From assembly GCA_000467715.1 (NCBI GenBank), contig AJFK01000509.1, forward strand, positions 1 to 64,000: 64,000 bases of DNA, given 5' to 3'. The notes below the pieces were generated by a model. It saw only the letters and a list, made by a program, of their open reading frames with translations. It searched no databases and was not told the origin of the DNA. The DNA comes from Hysterium pulicare CBS 123377. Taxonomy: Eukaryota; Ascomycota; Dothideomycetes; Hysteriales; Hysteriaceae. The position numbers and the translations under genes are program-made. Positions 56,437 through 64,000 of the stretch are shown in pieces (the stretch's first letter is position 1; each line of letters begins with the position of its first letter).

Positions 56437-59412
56437 GGTTGGTCGTTGTAGTGCTTGAAATAACGGGACTGGGAGATGTTAGAGATAGTTTTTATGAGGA
56501 GTTATAGGGTGGTGGGAAGAAGGTTACTTACGGTTCGGATGAGGTATGACGGCTTGTAAAGCGGGTTGGTGATAGAAGGCGAATGTCTTGTAGGCTTGAA
56601 GACACCGAGAGAGAGGCTGTGATATAGAGAGATAAAGCTACACTCTGTTAGCCACGGTAATCCTTCGTTGAAGTAAGTCGTTGGATGGAGTTTACGCAGC
56701 GAGCGTATGTGTAGATGGAGAGGTAGAGGCAAAGGAAGACGTAGTGAGGTTGTCGTGGCTTAGATCTGCATAACTAATGCCTTGCGTTGGGTAGTGAAGT
56801 GTGAGTCCTCTCCACCTGGCATATGATCGTGGACTTCCGCTTATGACCTAGCGCATCGCTGTGGCGTGTATCTGGTTCGGTAATCTGGACTGGGTGACTG
56901 CAAACCGTGAATAGCCAGCTTGTAATGGTCAGGTGATGAGTTCAACACGCCACTGCGATAAATATTAGCCAAGCACTGAGTTAAAGTGACTTGGATATGA
57001 GTGAGTCGTCCTTGAGTGAGCAGTCACCATTCAAAATCCCCGAATATTCATCTCATCCTCCAGCAGCAAAGCATCCAAACGCTACAAACCACCTAACCAC
57101 CTAACCACGCGCGGTCTCAACCCCATCTCTTATATCCAATATCAATCACATGGATCCTCATCCTTCTCCTCCTACCTACATACCTAGAGTCTCAATTCAT
57201 ACTGTCAAGGGTAATCAAGGTCGTGTGTTGGATGGTGACCGGCCATATAGTCGGCTCCTATCTCCAGTGGCGGTTCGATTCACATGAAAATAGAACGTCT
57301 GCGCCTCCTTTGACGACTTTGACTAACAAAAAGGGAGAAGTAACAAGCCAGGAGATGAACGGACTGGTGATTGATGGTTATGATTGAGGTATTCTGACGG
57401 AATGATCATTATGAGCATTTGAATATACTTTTCTATAACGCTAGATAAAATGCCTTTGATAGACTTGGGGACCGCCTGTGAAGTATCAATATGTATGAAT
57501 AGGTAAGTCCTGAATGTCTATGGCATAGGTATAAATAGCTGGCGTTAATTGCGAATACGGGAAATCGTATTGTTAAAAATAGAAGGAATATAACGAGATT
57601 TGGTCACTTGGTGACTTGAACCCAGCATTCGCAGTATATTACTGCCTGATCGTACCATCAGCATCAGTAGTTGAATGTTTCTTGCTCCTCGTCCATAACT
57701 TCGGCCATAGAGAAGGGAATTGGGCCAGCGAATCCGAGCTCGAGTGCGGTCGAGCAAAAAACAAGCTGTCTAGTGAGTCCGATCTAGTAGCATTGCGAAG
57801 ACCAGCAGAAGTACGTGCTCTCCAAACTACTACAGGACCGTTGGGCTTACTAGAAACGTAATGCGAACGATCGCCTGGACCGCACTACCATTTATAAAGG
57901 TTAGATGTGGTTTGGACTGTCCCTGCCATCAACATGCTACTTGCGGCAATCCTGCTCATTGACGCCATGACAAACCTTCATTTCGTCAAGAGCCCGAAGG
58001 TAGAGCCCGAAGGTAAAAATGGCATTGGTTGCGATACATAGGCTCTTATTTGCTCTCGGCATTGCCCTACTGACGAACGCTAGGAGAGCGGGGGTATTTG
58101 CTGCCACTGCTACCTACGCCGCTCTTCTGGTCATTTCCAGTTTGGAGATTTGGGAGGATCAAGAGCTGAACAGCGTCTGATTCGGATGGATGAGGGGTAC
58201 TTCAAGACTGTGAGATGCCCGAGCTGAAGGGTAATCTTTTCGGGTGAGGCAGTACCAGTGGATAACTCGAGGGGTAGAGCGAGGAGTGTCGAGGGATTTG
58301 AGAATCTCTCACAGCCCTAATTGGTGTGACGATTCCCAGAGGGATATGTATCGGAATCTCGTCTCACGTCCTAGATGGATTTTACCGCTGGATGGTTTCT
58401 CTCTCAAGCGTCCAATCCCATTATTCATGCGTCATTGGCCAATGACCAATTATTGGGGTCAGTGAAAGACAGCAAAGTTGGCTTGTATCTGTTCTCTTAA
58501 CGGCCTTCGAGGTCACTTGCATTCAATGAAATCAACCATAAATGAGAGCTTTAAATATAATAACCGATTACGCGTGGTTGAGCTTTACCAAACTCTTCTT
58601 CGAGGCCACTTTTACTCTCCTGTGTGCGCTTGAATCAAAGCATGGTTTCGTTAGCCCAAATACTGACATCGTCATGCTTTCGTAGCGTGCTTTTGTCGCA
58701 TTTGGCCTTATTCTTGATCAGACAATGCAAATACCTCGAATACGTTCGGCTCACCCTAAGTGATTTGCAAATGAATATTCTAAGGGGTTCAGTATTGGCA
58801 TGAGGTACGTTCGGAGAGGACATACCTAGAATTTTCCGCCCTCTGTCTTCCGTGAGGCGATACTTGAGACCCTAAATGATTATGACACACGAATTGAGTG
58901 CATTTGTGAACACCACTCCCGGACGTATACAGAATTGAGCGGTTGGAGATGAAGATGTGCTTAGGTGCTGATTAGCGTCACTTCTTTGCCACAAGAGGCT
59001 AGCCGCACTGGTTCGCATATGATGGTTGTAAGCCCAATTGTACCTAGCTTCCAGCGTCGTGTTTCGGAGGAGCGTAAACCTTTATGACCAGCATTCACCT
59101 AAGATGGTTAACCTATAGCTGACCTATAGCTTCCAGCTTACGTTTCGGTAAGACTCGCAGGGTTGACCGGCCTTGGCGGGTATCTAATAAGAAGGCCGAA
59201 GCATCTGCTGAAAAGACAAACTCATTCCTCCGCCATAAAGGGTTATCTGAAGTGGACACTCGAGAATTGAGGTGAATCACCGTCATTTTGCTGCTGGCCG
59301 TCGCGGTCTGGAAAACAAACAGTGCTGTCAATCGGCCTGGACTCATCAACGCCATCCATAGCCTTATACTGTAGCCTCGCCCATCGCCTGTAGCCCTTCA
59401 TCCGTTGCAATC
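56437..59412. other. Gene-poor region
   Basis: About 3 kb with no supported gene. It holds repeat B copy 2 and a Pol III-box-like stretch on the minus strand at about 57,600-57,710 (see findings). Base composition is mixed, with AT-rich tracts near 57,400-57,600. The right end should carry the promoter of the short-chain dehydrogenase. Confidence 0.5.
58521..58609 (+). repeat. Dispersed repeat B, copy 2
   Basis: Same-orientation match to 10,773-10,861, sharing TTACGCGTGGTTGAG and ACTCTTCTTC at equal spacing, with scattered substitutions that are mostly transitions. Confidence 0.75.
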
Positions 59413-60381
59413 ATGCTCAAATCCCGCTGGCAGCAGTTCTTTCCCTCAAAGCCCACGTTCGTCGAGAAGGATGTTCCTGCGGGTAGCCAAGTGGGCAAGG
59501 TATTCATCGTCACCGGCGCCAACCAAGGCATTGGCTTTGAGCTTGTCAAGATACTGTATCCCTCCGGAGCCACTATATATCTGGCTGGACGGTCACAAGA
59601 ACGGATCCAGAACGCAATTGCGCAAATAACCTCGGTTTCGCCCCCGCCTGATACGCCTGCGATCCTTAAACCTCTCCATCTCGACCTCTCCGATCTCACA
59701 ACCGTCAAGGCCGCCGCCACTGCGTTCGCTAGTCAGGAGCAAAAACTAGATATTTTGTGGAATAATGCAGGTACCGGATACCTGAAGGGGTCCGCGACTA
59801 AGCAAGGCATTGAGAGTCATGTCGGTGCCAACTGCGTTGCACCCCTCCTCTTCACGCAAGAACTGCTCCCCAAACTCCAAGCTGCAGCAAAGAATGCCCC
59901 CAAGAACAGCGTGCGCGTTATCTGGACAGGGTCGCTTCAAATTGACATGACAGCCCCCAAAGGCGGCATCGACTTCGATCTCATCGAAACTAGAGCTACC
60001 ACTTCTACCTGGCTGGACTACGCATCTTCGAAAGCCGGAAACTGGTTCCTTGCAGACGAAGCCGCCAAGCGATGGGGCAAACAAGGCATCATCAGCGTGT
60101 GTGAGAATCCTGGAAACCTCTACACGAACATTTACGCAAAGGAGCCGTGGTGGTTGATGGCCCTCGTCAAATTCATCTTGTACGAGCCCAAGTTTGGGGC
60201 TTATACCATGCTGTATGCCGGCTTCTCGCCCGATGTCTCGTTGGAGAATAACGGGGCCTACATTTGGCCGTGGGGAAAGGTGCAGCCGAATGTGCGTGGA
60301 GATATATATCAAGCGATTGCAGCTGGTAAGGCAACCGAGTTCTGGGATTGGTGTGAGGCCAAGTATAAGCCATACGTCTGA
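59413..60381 (+). CDS. Short-chain dehydrogenase/reductase
   Basis: Single-exon NAD(P)-dependent oxidoreductase of the SDR superfamily (322 residues). The Rossmann cofactor motif is VFIVTGANQGIGFELV near residue 30. The NNAG motif is in DILWNNAGTGYL near residue 118, and the catalytic Ser-Tyr-Lys appear as TGSLQID and LDYASSKAGN, so the active site looks intact. It resembles the retinol-dehydrogenase/WW-domain-oxidoreductase-like fungal SDRs. The C-terminus (EFWDWCEAKYKPYV) is the common ending of that group. No signal peptide. The substrate cannot be inferred, and no biosynthetic neighbours are present to help. Confidence 0.92.
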   Translation: MLKSRWQQFFPSKPTFVEKDVPAGSQVGKVFIVTGANQGIGFELVKILYPSGATIYLAGRSQERIQNAIAQITSVSPPPDTPAILKPLHLDLSDLTTVKAAATAFASQEQKLDILWNNAGTGYLKGSATKQGIESHVGANCVAPLLFTQELLPKLQAAAKNAPKNSVRVIWTGSLQIDMTAPKGGIDFDLIETRATTSTWLDYASSKAGNWFLADEAAKRWGKQGIISVCENPGNLYTNIYAKEPWWLMALVKFILYEPKFGAYTMLYAGFSPDVSLENNGAYIWPWGKVQPNVRGDIYQAIAAGKATEFWDWCEAKYKPYV

Positions 60382-61335
60382 GTTTCAGCCTTTCTTCCCT
60401 CTTGCGATCGAAGTTGCGAACAATAAAGGGAGCGGTCTGCGTATGGCAGTAGGAGAGTAAGGTTCGAGCAGTGTACATGAGCGTGGCAGTTTGTGTAGTC
60501 CTGACAAAATAACGGCCGCTACTGGTAGTTTAATGATGCTAGAGTACTGCAATTCAGTGTGATGATGATTATTGTCCGGTTGTATCTGACGCAGAGTATG
60601 CAAAAGGGTCCGTGCTGCCGGCAACCGCCAAGGCACTACCCACTAGCGCCCATTTCCGAGTATATATTCTCGCCGTCCCCCTTGGAAAATCCTCTTTTCT
60701 TTTCTCTAGCTCTGTAAGGTTTCCCTTTTCCGCCTTTTTAAACTTTGCTAATATCTTCTGCAGCTTTGCCTTTTGGCTTAGATCAAGTGTAGTATCTGTT
60801 CTTTTCAGTTTAATCTCTGAAACGTGTCTACGGACACATTTTCTAGATTAATCTACTTTTTGGAACCCGCTCTCTGGCCGCTGGGCTTGCTCATGTCAGA
60901 GAACACAGTGTCGCTCGTATTGCACTGCCTCGGGCTGACGCGAATCTTTTTTTTTTCATTGAGTGCTTCACCTTGTGTGAGGCCTTGAAGAAGAAATGAT
61001 ATGCTTGCTGAGACTTGGGTTGCTTGGGATAATCGTTGCGTTGTGCTATGATTAGATGAATTTTGGAATGTTTGTGCGTGAACGAGGTGGAACCTCGCGT
61101 AGCCTCTCGACATTCTTGCATCCCTTGTGATCTTTTGGCTTGTGCTATGATTGTGAGGCTGATATCAATAAAGCAGTAAGAGTGAAACTCTTGAGTTCTA
61201 GCCAAAATTCTGGTGATGATGATTGTTTACATGTGCGACCATGACCGTGGCCGTCCGTGAATTTGCAGTTTGCTCTTAAACCTTACACAACAACCTTGCC
61301 CATGCTTGTTAAGACGGTAATTTTCAACCTTGAAG
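60382..61335. other. Intergenic region
   Basis: About 950 bp between two plus-strand genes. A T8 tract and a T-rich block occur near 60,690-60,960. ORFs are short, without recognisable product. No repeat assigned. Confidence 0.45.
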
Positions 61336-62418
61336 ATGGCCGACCGCACTGGGATGGTCAATCCTGCTATCTTTGAAAACCTCCAAGCCCGTGTTGATGA
61401 AGATACTGCCGTTCGCGATGTATGACCTCATCAGCGCGCTTCCTCTGAATCCACATCATTAAGTTTTACCACAGGAACTTCGCGAAATCATTCAGACCTT
61501 AGAAAAGCAGAGTCAGTTTCTACGATGCTACTCGATTAGCCTGACCTGATCGTCCACAGACAAGTCCGTTCAATATATTCTAGCACGAGCCCATTCGACG
61601 CCAGTTTCCGAACGTAAAGCTCAGCTTCCCTCGCCCAAACAGCTTCAACTTACACTTTGTAGTATCTGAGGTCCTAAAAGCAGCCGAAAGCCCAGTTCAT
61701 TCTGTGGTAGAAACCATTGGCAGCCTCTCACAAGCTGCTTCGAAACATCCGTACTACAAATTCAACTCGATGTGGTCACGACAAGTGCAGGATGCAGTAA
61801 GCCGTTTGTTGTGAACGGCCCTATACAGTACTAATAGCGTCACAGGCATTCGGAATCTTGCTTTGGGGTTGGCTTGGTGGCCAGGAACAAAATGGTGGGG
61901 AGGTCAAGTCTGGCCGCCTTTTGACCATCGAAGTGGTTGGCGACATCATGAAAGGTCGGTTTAGCAACACTCTTATGGTATCTATCTGACACTAGATGTT
62001 CGCAGTTCCCGTGAATCTCAAGGACAGAGATGAATTCCATCTCACGATTGAGGAATATCTACAAGCTCTGATCTCCCTCGTTGAGGAACTGGTAGGAGAG
62101 AAAGGTTTCTTCTATGCTTATTCTAGCTAACATCTACAGGCTCGCCTTGCGCGCAACTCAGTCACTCTCGGTGACTACGAGAGACCTGTCCAGATCAATC
62201 GGTTCATCAAGGATCTCCATGCCGGTTTTCAGATCTTGAATCTGAAGAACGACTCTCTCAGGCGCCGCAGCGACGGCATCAAATACAAGGTCAGTCAATC
62301 TTGGATGAACGCAACGAGACTAAGCACTAACCCTGAGCGACCACAGGTCAAGGATGTAGAGGATGTTGTCTACGATCTCTCTTTGAGAAATCTTGTGCCC
62401 AAAGCGGGAAAGCCTTGA
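61336..62418 (+). CDS. Translin
   Basis: Single-strand RNA/DNA-binding protein that, with TRAX, forms the C3PO octamer acting in tRNA processing and small-RNA passenger-strand removal. Eight exons: 61336-61419, 61475-61511, 61560-61613, 61663-61796, 61846-61954, 62006-62091, 62140-62289, 62347-62418. The joined product (about 240 residues) includes YYKFNSMWSRQVQDAAFG, EEYLQALISLVEELARLARNS in two parts, GDYERPVQINRFIKDLHAGF, LNLKNDSLRRRSDGIKY, and KDVEDVVYDLSLRNL. These match the translin core, including the DLHAGFQILNLKNDSLR block. The many tiny exons mean no single open frame here exceeds 60 codons or so, hence the gene is easily overlooked. All phases agree. The start ATG gives a short MADRTGMVNPAIF leader, as expected. 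Confidence 0.93.
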
Positions 62419-62688
62419 TCGCGGGGAATCTGATTGCGCGAGACAATAGTGGCACGGTCTGAATGGACTTCTCTACGAAGGATCTTGATATGTATGAAGA
62501 TAGAAAAACTACCTCTTGGAGAAATGAGAGAAAATGATGATCCATCTGCTTCAGAAATTGTAAATGTACACTATTTGTCGTAGGCGAACATATCGGAGTT
62601 CCATAGCTCTACCTGCGCCACATTTGATCCCGAAACGAGAGCAACCTCAACTTCGCGACTCCGAAGCCTCTCGCACAAATCCACAACA

Positions 62689-63536
62689 ATGAGCTCAACA
62701 ACAGCAATAACAAAACCACCAAAGCCTAGGTCGCCGGCCACACCAATTGATACTTTACATAATGACGCCGCTCAGATTTACACCCATATACACCCAATTC
62801 TCCTTCTTTCGCTCTACGCCTTCCAATTCAAATCCATCGTTGCAGACCCCGTACCCGCTCTCCTCAGCACATTAATACCACTAAGCATACTCCAAATAGC
62901 CTACGTCTCAATATGTTTGCCTCCGACCGGCAGCAGCTCTACACCACCCCCGACAAAGCCGGGTACGAAAAGGAAACCCGGACCGAGTAAAGTCGAGAGC
63001 GGGATTCAGGGCAAGATAATTGTATAGATTCAACTCCTTCTATGTCTACAGACTTTGACCTGCTAATTGTTCCATATAGCCAGCATTTCTCTCCCTCCTT
63101 CTCTCCACCCTCGCTGGTACCCCAATCATCGCCGTAACCCTCGTTCTTTTCGGCGCTCCGCTTACGACGCACCACACACATACCCTCCTTTGCGCGGCTC
63201 ATATCTCGTTCCTATCTATATTACCTCTGATATATGTACACGGTGTCAATGGAGAAAAATGGAGGGAGGTAGTCGCGCTGCTACTACCGATCGATGAGCC
63301 CTTTGGGGCCATGCTTGGGACGATGTTGGGGGCTTGGTTGGGTGCTGTGCCGATACCATTAGACTGGTGAGTTGGAATTACGTTAGGATGGGAGTTTTGG
63401 AATGCTAATTGTGGCCAGGGACCGTGAATGGCAGAAATGGCCGGTTACGATTGTTACGGGTGCTTATATTGGGTTTGCGGTTGGGAAACTGGTTGGAGGG
63501 ATGTTATTGAAGGGACGGAAGATCATGTTCGAATGA
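62689..63536 (+). CDS. gpi11: Gpi11/PIG-F, GPI-anchor biosynthesis protein 11
   Basis: ER-membrane partner of the GPI ethanolamine-phosphate transferases Gpi7 and Gpi13. Exons: 62689-63021, 63080-63366, 63419-63536. The N-terminal tail is Pro/Thr-rich, followed by several hydrophobic helices ([36 protein letters not shown]) and, after the first intron, [19 protein letters not shown] and [17 protein letters not shown]. The PIG-F signature [20 protein letters not shown] spans the last intron and is followed by [19 protein letters not shown]. The first donor (GTATAG) is weak but gives the only in-phase join. Length of about 245 residues is normal. Confidence 0.92.
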
Positions 63537-64000
63537 TTTGAGCCAGGATGTGATGCTACATGCCGTCATATAGCAGGTCTAGGCGTCAGAACGGCTATCT
63601 AAGTGTTTCGCGCCAATTCACAAGATCGAGATGATCGAATATCTGACTGATATAGTAACATATTCGATTTGCCTGCTCAATCATTCTTCATCTTCTAATA
63701 GACTAACAGCACGAGAACTCATGAATTGCTTGATATGGTTCAAGGTTTGCCTGGCAAGGTTAGGCCCGCTTAGTTTTTATTCTGCGAGTAAGTCCAACTT
63801 CCCAATCTCGCCCACCTAGACACCTCCACCATCAAATCCTCACAAGTCAACTTTTCTCGCTTTGGGCACTATACCAAATGTGCAACCTTGGAGTCCATTT
63901 CAAGTCTGGTTCTCATTCAGGCTTTACCCTAGTATCTGCGTCTTATGTGAGATATGGCTTATGTCAAAAGGTGTGAGTACTTGTGATTGGATCAAAGCCA
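63537..64000. other. 3' flank and window end
   Basis: About 460 bp after the gpi11 stop. One 62-codon ORF and nothing recognisable. The next gene, if any, lies outside the window. Confidence 0.4.

Noticed and set aside
57600-57715. tRNA gene on the minus strand
   Set aside because: Box-like motifs are present but the T arm and acceptor stem do not form; reported only as a weak finding.
54058-59412. Virus-like or LTR-type element in the gene-poor region
   Set aside because: No reverse transcriptase, integrase, capsid or long terminal repeats seen in any frame; only short non-coding repeats.
5859-63536. Secondary-metabolite or other functional gene cluster
   Set aside because: No polyketide synthase, NRPS, terpene cyclase, P450 or cluster regulator; the permease, SDR and MFS genes are scattered among housekeeping genes.

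Overview
The window is nuclear DNA of a filamentous ascomycete (Pezizomycotina; perhaps Leotiomycetes, which is a guess from protein resemblance only). The reasons are dense single-gene units on both strands, short GT-AG introns of about 48-63 nt, a heterokaryon-incompatibility (HET) gene remnant, the ambient-pH receptor PalH and a DUF1996 secreted protein. I rebuilt exon structures by eye from splice signals, phase and protein continuity; no alignment was run.

Layout. 1-5.3 kb (minus): CorA-like transporter with an N-terminal ubiquitin-like domain, cut by the left edge. 5.9-7.6 kb (plus): choline/amino-acid permease. 7.9-10.35 kb (minus): CCCH-zinc-finger RBR ubiquitin ligase. 11.4-14.2 kb: two unrecognised minus-strand genes. 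15.5-16.2 kb: ribosomal protein eL32. 16.8-19.0 kb: Dcn1 cullin-neddylation factor with a 1.2 kb intron holding a 222-codon ORF. 19.9-22.3 kb: sorting nexin Mvp1. 22.9-25.4 kb: PalH/Rim21. 26.4-27.9 kb: a broken HET-domain gene. 29.4-30.5 kb: DUF1996 protein. 31.5-32.5 kb: membrane protein. 32.6-36.3 kb: Ria1/Efl1 GTPase, divergent from a tandem-PH-domain gene at 36.9-38.2 kb. 38.6-39.6 kb: F-box-like protein. 40.6-42.7 kb: Dal5-type MFS permease with a GC-AG intron, a long intron and an apparent frameshift. 43.2-43.75 kb: two local tandem repeats. 44.5-47.1 kb: secreted GH29 alpha-L-fucosidase. 48.3-50.7 kb: Ase1/MAP65. 52.6-54.1 kb: large unrecognised protein. 54.1-59.4 kb: gene-poor, with dispersed repeats and one small ORF. 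59.4-63.5 kb: short-chain dehydrogenase, translin and Gpi11/PIG-F.

How the genes relate. This is ordinary housekeeping and accessory content rather than a pathway cluster. Loose themes are ubiquitin/NEDD8 biology (RBR ligase, Dcn1, F-box-like protein), endosomal membranes (Mvp1, PalH), ribosome production (eL32, Ria1) and cell-surface or secretory work (Gpi11, DUF1996, fucosidase). I found no secondary-metabolite cluster, CRISPR array, rRNA, convincing tRNA or virus-like element. Nothing here supports a new multi-gene system. The most unusual items are the Dcn1 intron ORF, two dispersed non-coding repeats shared between 10.8-11.3 kb and 55.6-58.6 kb, and the decaying HET and MFS loci.
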